Shown piece after piece: positions 47,116 to 60,800 of a stretch of 64,000 bases of DNA; the first letter of the stretch is position 1, and each line of letters starts with the position of its first letter. Source of the DNA: Azolla pinnata (Eukaryota > Streptophyta > Polypodiopsida > Salviniales > Salviniaceae); NCBI GenBank assembly GCA_037176905.1, contig JBBBWG010031975.1, positions 55,301 to 119,300 of the forward strand, in the 5' to 3' direction. The notes beneath the pieces were generated by a model, which worked only from the letters and a program-made list of their open reading frames with translations, made no database searches and was not told where the DNA came from. A program made the translations under genes and the position numbers.

Positions 47116-50100
47116 ATGAAGCAAGGAGGAGGTGCGGGAGCAGGCACAACTAAGGTTGGCTTCTTCTTCTCTCTCCCATCTCTGACTTTCGCAATCTTTT
47201 TTCACCACAAAAGCTTGAAATTGGGTATACATTTGTACATTTGTTTTAGCAAATGAATCATATGCGTCTATGTATATCCATACTTGCGTAGTTGTTTCTA
47301 TAGTGAAGTGCATCTGTGTGTATATTTGTGTGTGTGTGTGTGTATTAATGCTGTATGTTTGTGTATGCTTGTATTATACATATATGCGAAGAATTTGTTT
47401 TCTAGAGAAGAATATATGTTAGATCATACACATTTATGTGTACGTTTATATATCAAGTGTAATTGTGCATACGTATGCCTGTATATGTATCCATGTCCGT
47501 GTACCTTTGCTCTCCATTCTTCACAATAAAAGCTTCCATGAAGCATGGATTTTAATAAGTTGGCTGATGTCATTGTCAGATCTATTTGTTTGGATGTTCT
47601 GGGCATTTTGTGTGGCCTAAACAGATCAAAATGTGTCCATGTTGATCATAAAAAGCTCTACCAGCATCCCTGTCTTGAAACTTAATTGGTTTTCTGACAA
47701 TGTTTTGATGCGAATTGGCTCATGTCCTGCATCATACTTCTAGTTCTGCATCATATTTTATGGAAACTCTCGGTGAAAGTATGTTTATAAATAATAGCCT
47801 TATGATTTTTTATATTTTCAGTTCTTATTTTAACCTGAATTCTTTGCAGTCATTTTCAAATTTTGTGGCGTACTCATTCATTGGGTGATAGATTTGTTCT
47901 CGCACATAATGCGCAAATATGTTTCTTATGCCTATACAGACACTTGAGAAGTTAGAGAAAAGTGTTAATGCGGGAAACTACTATGAGGCACAACAAATGT
48001 ACAAGACTATATATGCAAGGTCATTCATTTATCTGTAGCATTAACTTTATAGAGATGCTTATTGTTTCATAATTCTCTATGGAACCTAATTCTGGTATTC
48101 AAATATAAAAGATGCGCATTTGGCATAAGATTTCAGAGATTACAGCAAGATTGTTAGCCAGTGTCTTTCTCTGTTTATATCTTTCAGGTATGTAGCTGCG
48201 AAAAAGTATGTAGAGGCCTTGGATCTTCTCGAATCTGGTGCTTCACTTCAGCTGAAACATGGACAGGTTTTCTTCACCTTACCGAAACTAGATATTGGTG
48301 CCTGAGGCAGATTTTCATATTAAGTGAATATTTGAACTCTTGTACAGCTAACTTCTTTTAAAAAATTTGGCATTTGTTTATTCTTCTCATGACACATATC
48401 GTTTCTCTTTCTCATAGAATGCGTTGCCTTTTACCACGTCTTAGTATGTATTCCATACTTCAATGTTATACGCAATGTTCACAATTACCAATGATGACTC
48501 TCAATTGCAACATTATTCAGTGAAAATTTTGAATCCTTGGTTAAGTCAATAATTCCACAAGTGTAATGCTGAAGTGTTTCACTTTCAGTTTTATAGCTGA
48601 TAAACTTATCTGTAAAGGTTATGAGCCATAATATAGGAAGATGATTTCGGACAAGTGAAGGTCTGTGGATAATATAATGGACTCTCAAGGAGAAGGAGAC
48701 ATAAAGTTTCAGCAGTCCCTTACAAAGATAAAATGTTAAACTAAATCTAAAGACAATTGCTGTGCATATTGGATGGTAAACTAAGGCAGGCTAATCGTTC
48801 CCGCTGCAAATAGGCAGATCGATCGCTCATCTGCCCCTTGAGAATTTCATTCTTTTTGTTGCACTGATTGCAACTTAATCCCTATCAATGAAGAGGACAA
48901 AATAAGGTTCAAACTGTAGATGTACAAAGTACAGAAGGAAAATTTCTTAGACGTTTCTCAACCTATTTAATAAGACCAGGGGCCCAGTCAACATCTTTCA
49001 AATCTGGCTTTCTTCTCGTAGCTTTTTCAGCTTCTAGGATTTTGTTCGGTTCATAGCTTTTTCCAGAGCTTGATGAGTAATATATAGTTGAATGGTCAAG
49101 GTCCATCTGGAAGGACATGTATCTATTATGCTATTCCTTAAACTATGCCTGGTACATTGGAGCCCTGAAATCTAGTGACAGTCTCTTGAATATAATTTGA
49201 TTGCTTATTCTGTTGGCCATATGAGTGAAGCTACCTGAGGAACCACAGTCAACCGACGCTGTGCAAAATTTTCTCTCAAGATATTTTGCTTTGTCTAGGC
49301 TATGCTACCAGTTGGGCATAAGATAAGGTGTATTCTACAGCAACAGATGAATCTTGTGGAACATGCTATTTCCTCTAGTGATATAGATGGGGCCCAGAGA
49401 ATTTCCGCTGAATGATCTAACCACTGGCTATGGACTAAGGGTGCACATTTTCCATTTGGGGGCTTTCAACTATAGTTTCAGTTAAAGAAAAAGTGAAACA
49501 AGTAGGATGAGAAGCCCTTAACTAATAAAAATGAGATAAGATCACGGTAAAGGTAACATATTATAGTTCATGTGCTTCAATGGGTATACATGATCCTGTC
49601 TAAGGTCAATTAAAATAATAAAATTTCATCATCTATAAGTTGTTGTGCAGATTCATATGTGGACATTTTCTGTGCTAAGAAATGATATTCAACTTATTGT
49701 AGGTGACATGTGGTGTTGAGCTTGGACTTCTATTTGTCGATACTCTGAGGTTGTCAGGTGTGAAACACGATGGATCTAATTTAGGTACACATTTTACTTC
49801 CTATATACTATGACTTTCACTGGATAATTTACATTCATAGTTTTTGCATCATACTTTTGGCCGACGTTGGAAAGTTTCATTTGGCTTTGACATTCCATTG
49901 GATTCATTCTAAATTATGTAGTACACTTTGGAGAATGATCTCTTAAAGTTAGAAGCACGCTTTCAAAAATTTCCTATATTTATGTGCTTTATGTGGTGTA
50001 ACATATGTCTGTTGTGACAGACACTGGATTTATAATTATGTTTATTGTTAAATTCTGTAACAGAACTATGGATGACATTTACTTATTCATTCTTCTCTGG

Positions 50101-52362
50101 GAACTGAAGGAGTGTAACACTTATTTTGGTTCATTGTTATTAAAGAGGCGACAACAAAGTAAAATGTAATCTCTTGTTTGGCTTTATAAGTCATTTTTGG
50201 CCTCTTAAAAGACATTAAGAATCTTTCGCTCTTCCTTTATATTTTTGAGGATGTGAACCCCATTGCCAATACTTTAGAGATCCATTTGACTGCCATTTGC
50301 GAGCAAATCATAGTCAATTAGTAACTATAGGCGCACATGCTTCTGGCAATGTGTATCAATGTACACTGGCTAGTAATTTGAGTGGCACTGACCTCAGTGA
50401 ATACTTACTGAAAGAAGTAATAAAGCTTCTCTTAGATCAGGTCTGTCAGAATAATGGAAAATACTGATTGTACATCTCATTTGTGTTGAAGGTGTCTGTG
50501 TGGACAGCTGAAATGGCACCGGATGTCTTCATATAAGAGCTTTGCCGTTGACTGGGCTCTGTTGTCGCACAAGACTAGCTCAGCCCTGGGCCATGGCAAC
50601 AATGAAATTTTTTTGCACTCGTCCTCAATCCATCTTCATCCCTGAACCATAACCAAAAATGAAGATTTGTTGCACTCGTCCTCAATCTATCTTCACCCCT
50701 GAACCATAGCAAAAATGAAGATTTGTTGCACTCCTCCTGTAGAATAATTCGGCGTTATCTTATTCTCTGTAGCTGCAACCCAAGAAAGAGGGCGTGGCTG
50801 CATGTGGTGCTGAAAGTTTTCTTATAAAATGCTATACTATGAGTGCACGTTTCTGTGCCTAAGAGGATCGAGATTTGTGTCAAACTTGGAGAAGTTGTGC
50901 AAGTGTGTTGCATTTGCTAATTGATGGCTGGGAGCATTCCTAATGTTATAGAATGCTTTCCATTGTAGTAACGGATGCACCTTATCATCTGGTTGGGCAC
51001 ATACATTTCTTCTAGCTGTCAGTGCCGCTAAGAGTTTTTATATTATGTTATTTTATTTAGTAGCCTTCAGATGCTTTTGTCTCCATTTTATTCCATTGGT
51101 TGTATGTGCAAATATACAAGTCTGAATGCTTACTCATAATTTCGAGTAGCTTCTTTGTGATACATACGGGGTGATGATTTTTTCTTCCTTGATATTAGAG
51201 AGAATCAAAGGCATTGCAAACAAATTTCCACGAGAAGATCGACAGCAGATTAATATGCAAAAGTCAGCTGAGGCTTCTCTTGGGGCAAAGACTAGAGTGG
51301 AGGGTTATTGCACATTTATCAGAGCAGCTATCAAGTTATATCTCACTTTTTTTATCTTTAATTTATAATGATTATATTTTAGTGCTAAATTTGTGTTGGA
51401 CACCCGCTACTAAAATCATATTACGATAGATGATAATTTATTTCAGTTCAACTTTTTGAGAAGTGAAATCAAGTCTAACCTATTTGTGTATGAACTACTT
51501 TTCAATCAAAAGCATACCAGTGCCTTAGAGACATGCATGTATTTACATCAATTTCATCTTGCTCCATTTCAAGGCTGTGTTCTGATGTCATTTTCTATTG
51601 ACCTTGCAGATGGTCCATTGATTGTGGTGGTCCAAGGAGAGGTTCACCAGAACTTCATGGGCTAATTGCTGAATATATCATCTCCCAATCTCCCAATCCG
51701 GTACTGAGAGAACAGTTTGTCATTTTCAAAGGTGTCTGCAGCATCATAAAAAACGATAATATAAGCAACCTATATAAACTAGTTTTGTCTGTAGTATCAA
51801 TGGTTGGGTGATCCTGTTTGTGCACAGGAACTTCCAGACAACCTGTTAGATAGCTACAGGTCTAGAGTTTAGAGTGTAGGCGATACCAGACAATTTGCAA
51901 ACATATGGGACTACTGGTTGTCATGCTTGAACTGCTAGCTTTTGCATCTTGAAATCCATTTGGGACTAGAGAGGGTAGGCTGGACTGGCAGACTATGTTT
52001 GAAATGGGACCTGATACTCAGCACATAATGACACGATTTATGTATTAGTCATGCAGGAGATATATGCTAAAATGTAAGTTACCATGCTGCAGGATTTGGC
52101 TAAGGCATCAATGCACTTTGTTCGAAGTGGTAAACCAGACAAGTTTGCTACTGCTTTGATCAGCTACGCAGAGGTATTGCTGAAATACGTCTCCTTGTCT
52201 TCTGAATGGATTCGTAGTAATAAAAGCACCAAGGCAGAAAATTGATTGCATGCGTTGATTAATTTGTGAACCATCTGCTATTATATGTTTGTATATGTGT
52301 GTATGTGTATCTATCTATCTATCTTTCTATCTATATATACAAACGCATGTATACATACATAC

Positions 52363-52410
<48 letters not shown>

Positions 52411-53863
52411 GTATGTATGTATGTATCTATACATTTATAAGGTACACGTTGTACTCAGTGAACATACTTAGCTGGAAGTCTGGTGCATGTAAAATATAAT
52501 ACCATAGTACTCTCCCTTATCATCCATAACAAATGCATATTGTCCATGAATTTGGATGTGGTTTTTAGAGAAGAAAGCATTTTTGTATAGAGTAAGAAGC
52601 AAACATTTTATCTTTAACCAATTATGAATAATGAGATCTTTTCAATATTCCTTTAGAGGGGGTAAGTGAATCAGAAAACTGTACTTCCGGCGAGATGAAT
52701 AACAAAGTCACTTCTAATAGATTGAATTCAGCTGTTCGTTTATCGAAGATTTTGTTTAATAGGATCAGCAAGAATATTTGGATCCTTTTCATTGTATTTC
52801 CACCTTCTCTTAAATGTGCTATGCAGTCTGAGCAGGATTCAGCCGATCTAGCAGTAGCTCAAGGTGTTCTCCTGTAAGTAAACAAAAAGCGATTATCTCA
52901 AACTGGCTATGTTTCGATTATTAGATTGCACTTTCGTTTTATCATGTAAGGGCATCCAAGAGCATTGTTAATTTGTGAAAATTTCCATGATGTCCGAATG
53001 ATTATCAATCTCAATTGGCATGTCGTGCTAAATTGGTAAAAATCAGGTATCTATCATTAGGTAATCTACGAGATGCAAATAGACTGGTGAATGAAGTGGA
53101 AAAGGGGATTGATAAAAATATTCTTGCTACACCTCTTATGCAGTTCGTTAAGTATCTTCGCCTCACGTAAGTATGTTGAATTGTTGCATTTTTTTTTGTT
53201 TGATTGTGTGTGTATATATATACAAAATATACCACAAATACATATATCTATCTATCTATTTATTTATCTTTCTTTATATATATAAATATGTGTGTGTGTG
53301 TGTGTGTATGTATGTATTGATAACGAGAGAGAGAGAGCGAGATGCATACGTATGTATGTATATTCTGAAGTACAACTTATTGAGTGTAAATCTGTGGTTT
53401 AGGCTTGAGAGAGATGCGTTGCCCCTTTTTCGCATGCTTTTGGAGAAGTACAAAACGTACATTGCAAGAGATGAATCATTCAGTGAGGTAATTTCTCAAT
53501 ATTTTCTGTGCCAGAAAATCAATATACATGGATGTATGTAGCTTGCTGTTTGTAACATGAATTATTTCACATATAAGTTCTTGACACCAGGCATGAATCT
53601 GATGGCACATTCATTCGTGATACCCTGAATGTTTACTAGCATATCTTTGTATATTCGAGCAGCTACATGCTGAGTATGCTTTCTTATGCCTTTCTGAGAA
53701 GTTGTATGTGAAAACCTCACAGTACCTAGATGCCATTGCTGAGAAATTTTATGGTGTGCAACATAAGAATGGGCTACAACGAATGCTTGGAGATTTTATG
53801 AAGGTATGTTGCTGTATTTATGCATTCGAGTCCAAAAAGAGTTTATTGGCAAAATCATTATGA
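47116..53863 (+). CDS. GET4: GET4 homologue (guided entry of tail-anchored proteins factor)
   Basis: Exons: 47116-47154, 47940-48019, 48188-48266, 49703-49784, 51199-51334, 51610-51700, 52093-52173, 52827-52873, 53047-53166, 53403-53487 and 53663-53803, all in phase. They give about 327 residues, close to the plant GET4 length. Typical blocks: EKSVNAGNYYEAQQMYKTIY, YVEALDLLESGASLQLKHGQ, GVELGLLFVDTL, FIRAAIKWSI, GSPELHGLIAEY, HFVRSGKPDKFATAL, ERDALPLFRMLLEKYK and FYGVQHKNGLQRMLGDFMK. GET4 is an alpha-solenoid cytosolic protein that with GET5/UBL4A hands tail-anchored membrane proteins to GET3. After FMK there is a good GTATGT donor, and a short final exon is probable but not identified. If unspliced, the frame continues 19 codons to TGA at 53861-53863, the end used here. 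Introns contain (TA)n, (TG)n and a 57-bp repeat. Confidence 0.9.
50605..50738. repeat. 57-bp tandem repeat in GET4 intron 4
   Basis: The phrase TTGCACTCGTCCTCAATC…CCCTGAACCATA…AAAATGAAGATTTG occurs twice and starts a third time, within the 1.4-kb intron 49785-51198. Confidence 0.85.
52310..52440. repeat. (ATCT)n and (TA)n microsatellites in GET4 intron 7
   Basis: ATCTATCT repeats, then about 17 TA units and GTATGTATGT repeats. Typical hypervariable simple sequence. The short Tyr/Ile open frames here are artefacts. Confidence 0.9.
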
Positions 53864-55733
53864 ATGCTCTTCTATAAGACTATACATCTACGTGTATTTG
53901 TGTCATTAATGTTTCCATCATCTAGAGACCCAAGTGGATTTGACGGAGGTATGTTGCAGTATTTATTATGCATCAAAGAATCCAAAAGCGGTTGTATGAG
54001 TGAAATCATTATGTATGCATGCTATGAGATTTAACATATCTACATGCTTCAGTCACGAATGTCAAATTGAGATTTTTATTTTCCTTGTGCACAACAGCAA
54101 ATGTTTGTTGCGGGTTCTAGCAATTAGCGCAAGGAATTATAGAGCAAATCCATCTGGGATAGAAGTAGGAACGATGATATGTAGGATCATCGTCCGTTAC
54201 CATTACATTTTGGTAACCCATGTTTCTCATGATGTTTGTGAGTAAGGAGGCACTCTTGCAGAATAGAGAAATGCAGTAGATTCATGGAGCTTTTCCAAAA
54301 TAAGACGTGTGTAATCTGTCTACTGCTAAACTACTTCCGCAATTCAATACTTTCTGGCTTATGACTTGTGTTGGGTTTCACCTGGGAAGGTTGATGTACA
54401 TGGTATTTTGCCACTGTATGCGAGAGGTAACAAAAATACATCCATGGAAATCGAATGATAACGGTTATCTATTGAAAATGCCCACCAACAGTTGTGAAAA
54501 GCAGTCTTCTGTTCATAGCATGGATGAAGTGAAGAGAATTGTCTTTCCTTTTTTAGAAATGGATATTGGTGCGATTTGGAGTCTCGAATGGCTACGTTTT
54601 CTTCGATCACTATATTGCCGCGATTTCTGAAGGTGGCACATTATGAATGGTGGTTCTTTTCTTGGTTGTAAATAGATTGTAATGAGGCTAGTACTGCAGA
54701 AGGACACTTGGACATTTCTTTGTCAAGGATGTGTCCAGAAGCTCTTTAAGTCAATGGCTTGATGACCTCTCGATTTGCTAAGTTGAAAAATGTTTGCATC
54801 GAAATCATCATCAACTTGATTTGAGGGACAAAATGAAAGCTCGATTACGTTTTGGCAGAACTTGCTCGTTTAAGATCTCGTTAAGCTGGCTAAAAACATC
54901 AGAATTGTGGGTCAGCTTGATGCCTAGGTTTATGAAAGAAATTGATCATTAAGTGGTCATGACCTTATTTGGCCTTCAAAATCAAAGGTCTTAAAGTGTC
55001 TCATGTCGATCGTTACCAGAGCGCCAATCATAGCAAAAATACAGGTGCTTCGAGTGGAGCTTGAATGCGATGTTGAGCATTTGCTTTAAGAGCATGATGT
55101 GTATTGGTGTTCAAGACGTTGCTCGAGCAGTCGGCTGTTGCAAGCCTGATTGATTACTTGACTTACAGAGCCAAAACTTGCTTGAAATTCCTTGAAGGAA
55201 TCGTCAAAGTGGAGGCGATTTCTTCTCCAGTAGTGGTGCAAACCATGCTAATGTTTCTAGTCAGCAACTTCCTCCTGTCTCCCCAGCTAAAGAAGGCAGA
55301 AGAGCTAGCCAGAACCTAGACAACAATACCATATAACGCTCAGTGTGGGTTCCCATTACGGTCAACCGCAAGAATCAAGCGAGCAAATGGGGTCTTAATT
55401 TATCCAGACTATATGGTGATCATGGCACAGATGAGGAAGTATGGATAGAACAAGACACTGGCTCTGTCATGACTCGGCACGTCGTGGAGCACAATTCGGC
55501 ATGACCCTACATCATCATAATCACCATCATCATCATCATCATCACAATCATCACAATCATCACAATCATCACCATCATCATCATCATCATCATCATCATC
55601 TTCTTCTTCTTCTTCTGCTTCTTCATGTTTTTTAAATCGAAGGAACTCGGTCGGCCCTTTATAATCTCGCCTGGGTAAAAATCCAGTTCCTCTCGACGAC
55701 CCAAACCCGATCGCGTTTCTCTGCAAAAAAACG
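53864..55733. other. Intergenic region between GET4 and TIP
   Basis: The sequence around the last GET4 donor (53803-53865) is repeated with changes at about 53945-54015. Open frames of 70-107 codons (for example 54307-54630) have no domain I recognise. A (CAT)n/(CTT)n microsatellite occupies 55503-55615, just before the TIP leader. Confidence 0.5.
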
Positions 55734-57192
55734 ATGGGGAGCCCCTGCATCGAGCTGTTCGACGGCTTCCGATGCATCCTCGCGGAGCTCGTCGCGACGT
55801 TCATCTTCGTGTTCGCAGGGCAGGGCTCGGTACTCGCATTCGGTAAGAGAAAATAAAAGTAAAAATGATAAGAATGAGAAGGATACAGGCTGGCCTGGGG
55901 ACAAGCCAGATGGATCAGCCTAGATGATGAATCCACTGGCTTGTATATCGATAATCCAATCGTGCGCGTCACTAATCAGATGACGAGGCATTTATTACTG
56001 ATCGATCGCGGGCCTGGGATCGTCAAACAGAGGCCAATCGTTGGCCTTGGTATCGTCGATACGGGCCAGGGGATTATTGGCTTGGGAATCGTCGAAACAA
56101 GCGCAGTGGATCGCGTTTAGATAATCCACCAGCCTGTACATCGACAAATCCATTGACGCGCATCACTGGCTAGAGGGCGAGGCATTACTGATCGCGTCAG
56201 CCTGGGATCGTCAGCACAGGCCGATCGTTTCTGGCCTGGGGATTCGCCGATTACAGGCCCCGGGGATCGATCGCCAATACGAGCCGATCCTCGGATGCAA
56301 GCTTGCCCAGGATTTCTGATACAGTTACACACGTTTCGTTTGTTTTTTTTTCGGGCGATTCGATCTGTGATGTTTTACTAGCTGGTTTCGGGGGTGTTTT
56401 TTTTTTTTTTTCCTGCACAGCGAGTCTGAGCAGTAACGGGAGCCTGACGCCAGCAGGACTGACATCGGTCGCAGTGGGCCACGCGTTCGCACTGTTTGCG
56501 GCCGTGACCGTGGCCGCCAACGTGTCGGGCGGCCATGTGAACCCCGCCGTCACGTTCGCCCTCTTCTTGGGCGGCCGCATCGGCTTCGCCAGCGGCCTCT
56601 CGTACTGGATCGCGCAGCTCGTGGGCAGCATTGCCGCGTGCTCCATCCTCGCCTTCATCGTCACAGATGTCGTAAGATCTCTCTCTCTCTCTCTCTCAGA
56701 ATCTCTCCGACAGATGAATCGATATACAGATAGGTGGACAGCGAGATAGAAGAATTGTATTAATATTGTTCTGTAAAACGTGTTGTCCATAATCGATCTT
56801 CGCAGTAGAATGGTAGAGCTCCGGAGGTGCACACCAGTAGAGATAGGTGGAGAGCGAGATAGAAGAATTGTATTAATATTGTTCGTACAAAACATTCTTG
56901 TATGGTTTGTCCCATTGGCCAATATATATTGGCCTAAGAAGATGTTAATATACCTACCTTTCTTTTCTTTTTGTCTCTCTATCTTTTTCTCTCTCTTATA
57001 GATGAGTAGATATACAAAGTCTTGTAAAATGTGTTGTCCGTAATCGATCTACGCAGCAGAACAATAGAGCTCTAGAGGCACACACAAATCGAGGCAGGTG
57101 GAGAGAGATAGAAAAATTATATTAATATTGTTCATATAAAAGATTATTGTATGTTTTGTCTTATGAGCCAATATATTGGCCTAAGCAGACGC

Positions 57193-57274
<82 letters not shown>

Positions 57275-57761
57275 GAAGGCATTTACACAGGCTGATCCTG
57301 CGTATTTGGTCTTGTGGACGACGATCTAAAGCTAAGAAGATGTTAACATATCGTTCTTTCGTTCTTCTGCGGATCTGCAGTCGATCTCGCCGCCGTCGCT
57401 GTCAAACGCGGAGAGCGTGTACGGGGGGCTGATGCTGGAGATCGTGCTGACGTTCGGGCTGGTGTACACAGTGCTAGCGACAACAACAGGCTCGCGAGAC
57501 AGGGGACAGAGTGCCGCAGTGGGGCTTCTCGCGCCGCTTGCGATTGGGCTTGTCGTGGGCACCAACATTCTCGTCGGAGGCGCATTCGACGGCGCCTCCA
57601 TGAACCCTGCATTGGCCTTTGGCCCCGCTCTCATCTCCTGGGACTTCACCAACCAGTGGCTCTACTGGATCGGCCCCCTCGTCGGCGCCGCCCTCGCCAC
57701 CCTCATCCACGACACCCTCCTCGATCCCCACTCCCCCTTCCACTCCAGTATCGAGCAATGA
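55734..57761 (+). CDS. Tonoplast intrinsic protein (TIP) aquaporin, 246 aa
   Basis: Exons 55734-55842, 56421-56671 and 57381-57761 join cleanly (phases 1 and 0). The protein has the MIP fold with six membrane helices: helix 1 around residues 14-36 ([16 protein letters not shown]), helix 2 with GHAFALFAA, first NPA box [11 protein letters not shown] (77-79), [35 protein letters not shown], second NPA box [10 protein letters not shown] (195-197), and a last helix [17 protein letters not shown]. The TIP family moves water and small solutes across the vacuole membrane. The selectivity-filter positions read His57, Ile183, Ala192 and Leu198. The usual Arg (or Val in TIP1) is therefore Leu. Length is normal. 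Both introns consist largely of tandem repeats. Confidence 0.93.
55925..56280. repeat. About 195-bp tandem repeat in TIP intron 1
   Basis: A phrase with CGCGTCACTAATCAGATGACG, GGCATTTATTACTGATCG and GCCTGGGATCGTCA near 55965 recurs near 56158 with base changes and small deletions. It is noncoding and inside the intron. Confidence 0.7.
56672..57275. repeat. Three-copy repeat plus (CT)n(TA)n in TIP intron 2
   Basis: A unit including GATAGGTGGA, AGCGAGATAGAAGAATTGTA and TTAATATTGTTC occurs near 56730, 56845 and, more diverged, 57095. A (CT)n run of about 20 units at 57198-57241 and a (TA)n run at 57242-57270 follow. Confidence 0.8.
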
Positions 57762-60033
57762 GCGATCGAAAAGAAAGAACAGGAAACCGAAAACAAAAAG
57801 ACAATGACAAAACAAACACAGAAACAGTGCCTGTTCTACTCTGCTCTGCTTTGTTCTGCTTTGCTCTTGTCTGGCTCTGTTCTTCTCTGGCTCTGTTCTG
57901 CTCTGCTCTGCTCTGCTCTGCTCTGCTCTGTCTGTCGCCCCTCGATCTCCCTTCCCCGCTCCAAGTCTTACCAATCCCCCGTCGCCCGCGATCGCTATTT
58001 CTAGCCCCAAGTTTTGCCCCCCCATAAAGCCAAGCCAACCCAACACCTCTTCTGCCTTTGTACACAGATCTCTCGGCTCTCTCGATTCCTGATTCTCACT
58101 CCCATCTGGCTCCATCCGATTCGAGTTTCGATCCGATTCGAGTTTCGATCGCGCTGCAGATGGATCGCGATATAGTACGAACCGATTCGCCCATCCGATA
58201 AAAAAGCATTCGTGGGAATCGATCTCAATCGAAGAAATGCGTCCGTTTAACTGTTTCGAAACCAGCCCCCCGCCCCCCCCCCCCCTTTTTTTTTTGGACC
58301 TTTGAAAAGTGATGCTGTATGACCCCATAAGAATCATGCACCGCTTTAATCTTCACATTAAGTGACCATAATTACCCTCTTTAATCTTCTTATTAAGCCC
58401 ATAATTACCCTCTTTAATCTTCTTATCAAGCCCATAAGTATGCCCTTGTGCCTCCATATAAATCAAAATTTTTCTGCATGGCCCCTTTTCTTATTTTTTA
58501 TTTTTTACAAGCCTCTTCCACAATGTGCCATGTATCTGCTTCAAAGCTTCAGAGCTCGAGTCTACGGTATTTGTAACATGCAGGAGAAACATCTGGTTTC
58601 GGATTGATCACATCAAGAAGAAGAAGAACATGATGATGGTGATGATGATGATGTCTAGAGCAGAAGAAGGATAGAGAGAGAGAAGGAGAAGGAGATTTTA
58701 ACAAACATGGATTAGGTTGTTAGAAAAATAAGAAACGGAATCTAGACATAATCGGAGTTTTGCTTGTAACTTTCTCTTGTGAGCTCTAAGTTTTATGATA
58801 TGAGCTTCACATTGATATGAAGAACACAGATTTTTGGGGACTAATGTAGTTCTCTTATCATCATCATATTTCAGATTACAGCTTATTATGATGGTGACTG
58901 ATGATAACAATTCGAAGAAACAGAAGATTGATCATCCAAATCAGAAAGATGAGGGCATAGATACAATGTCAAATCTGTTATATGCCCAGATTGCAGTTGA
59001 AGGTGCGGAAGAGGAGATGAGTGATCAATAATATTGGGAGACAATGCATGTTGTTGCAAATCAAGCATTACATGGTGTGCTGCCCGATACTGGATGCAAA
59101 AAATTGACGATATCGTGGAGATAAAGCTGCTCCCGAAGGACATCTTTAAGGCCAATTCAGTGTTACATGATTGAAGTATTATTTGCTTCTTTATTAGAAA
59201 AATTCTTACACTTTATATGATTTGTTTCTTTACTAAAAAAACTCTTACACTTTATTGGGTTTGTTAAGGGTTAAACTATTAGAAATAGTGTGGAGAACAT
59301 CTATAAAGGTTCCAAGAGGATTTGTTTTAGGTTATAATTCGAACAAAAGAACAAAGTGATAGAGTATTGTCTTTTCTCCCAGTTTCCTTCCATAATAATT
59401 TGGTCTATATTGTTCCTTGGAAATTGTTAGCAGAGTTTAAAGAGATTTTGAAATAATGGGTTGATGTATAGTGTAAATTCTCATTTTTTGTGGCCCATCA
59501 TTAGTGTGTTTTCTTTTTGTATTGTCATGTTGTGTTAATACAAACATACATTGTTAGACTGTTATTGATAAGCTTCTCGTTTTGCAAACACGAATGTAAG
59601 TTGGCAGACGTTCGAATGTTACGTGTGCTTTTCTTTTTCTTTTTGCGCGAAAAAAAAAACAATCGTGATTCTTTTCCTTTTGCTTAGAAAAATTCATTTA
59701 TATTTCTTAAAATCTAAATATTTTATGCAATTTACCATTCTTCCTCTTCTAAAGCAGCATACTTCTGGTGATTTGTCAAGATCTCGAATGCTCGAATAAA
59801 TCTCGAGTGCTACTGTTCTGTGTTTGAAGTGAATATATTAATCATTTTAAACTGTTGTTTTTATTTATCTTCTTCTGCGGATCGATGCACACGATGCCTT
59901 CATCGTTCTGTTTTGTGCATGCATGCATACGCACATGCTATATAGACAAATACACAATGTACATGCATACATACATGCACACAACATACATGCTAGAAAC
60001 ATACATAAACAATCAAGACCAAATAGATAGGAG
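57762..60033. other. TIP 3' flank and AT-rich intergenic region
   Basis: A CTCTG pentamer repeat fills about 57840-57932. C and T homopolymers lie near 58266-58300, and a 34-bp repeat (TTTAATCTTCTTATTAAGCC) occurs three times at 58343-58438. Beyond 58600 the DNA is AT-rich, and a short frame at 58888-59030 has no recognisable domain. No gene is supported. Confidence 0.5.
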
Positions 60034-60621
60034 TTGAAAGAACTCCTATATGCCCGACTCCAAGTGGAGGCGAACGTGATTAAAGATGTCCAGTTAATGG
60101 GCAAAGGATTTTACCATATTGAGTTTAGCAAAGCTGAGAATGTGAGATGGTTATTGGCTACTAATCCTCTTGATCTTAGAGGGGCACAAGCCTTCTTTTC
60201 CGAATGGTATCAAGACTTTAATGTGGCCGATGCAGACAAACGTCAGGACAAAGTTTTTAAAATAACAGCTGTATTTCCAAGGCTTCCCAAGGAATATATT
60301 CCTTTTCTCTCTAGGATAGGCACCACTATAGGTCGGACTTTAGAAACAGAGGAAACCATGGCATCCAGGTTGGAAAGGTCCAAGGGTCCTGCATCAGTTC
60401 TTATACTTGTGACTGGTTTGGATTTATTACCGGAAGTGATTCATCTGCCGCCACCTGACGAAAAGAGATTAGAACAACGAGTAGAATATGTCGGTCTTCC
60501 AAATCAGTGTTTTGTGTGCAAGCAGATAGGACACTTAGCTCGTGAGTGTTCGACGCGTATTGCTAGGCAAGTACAAATAAATCCAGAACAAACAAAAAAT
60601 ATGAACACATCAGAACAATGA
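60034..60621 (+). pseudogene. LINE ORF1 (gag-like, CCHC knuckle) broken by a stop
   Basis: 195 codons with a DUF4283-like N-terminal region followed by one CCHC knuckle, expected to bind RNA. After the TGA at 60619 the same frame continues for about 55 codons (VYVGKRGKKV…) to a TAG near 60807. The position suggests TGA replaces a Trp codon. Confidence 0.75.
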
Positions 60622-60800
60622 GTTTATGTTGGCAAACGCGGAAAAAAGGTGCAGGAGCCAACCCAGGAGGAAGAAGGATCTGATGTAAGATCTCATTCCC
60701 AAGCACCACTAGCTCCTTTATATGGGACCGAGAAAGGAATTTCTTTATCTAATACATTTCAAGTGCTTCAAGAAAAGCTCAAGGAGATTTACACAAATCT

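Noticed and set aside
54307-54630. 107-codon frame downstream of GET4
   Set aside because: No recognisable domain, no supporting context, and an overlapping frame of similar length on the other strand.
58888-59150. Small Asn/Lys-rich frame as a LINE 5' part or small gene
   Set aside because: It ends after about 48 codons, has no domain, and is separated from the LINE gag by 1 kb of AT-rich DNA.
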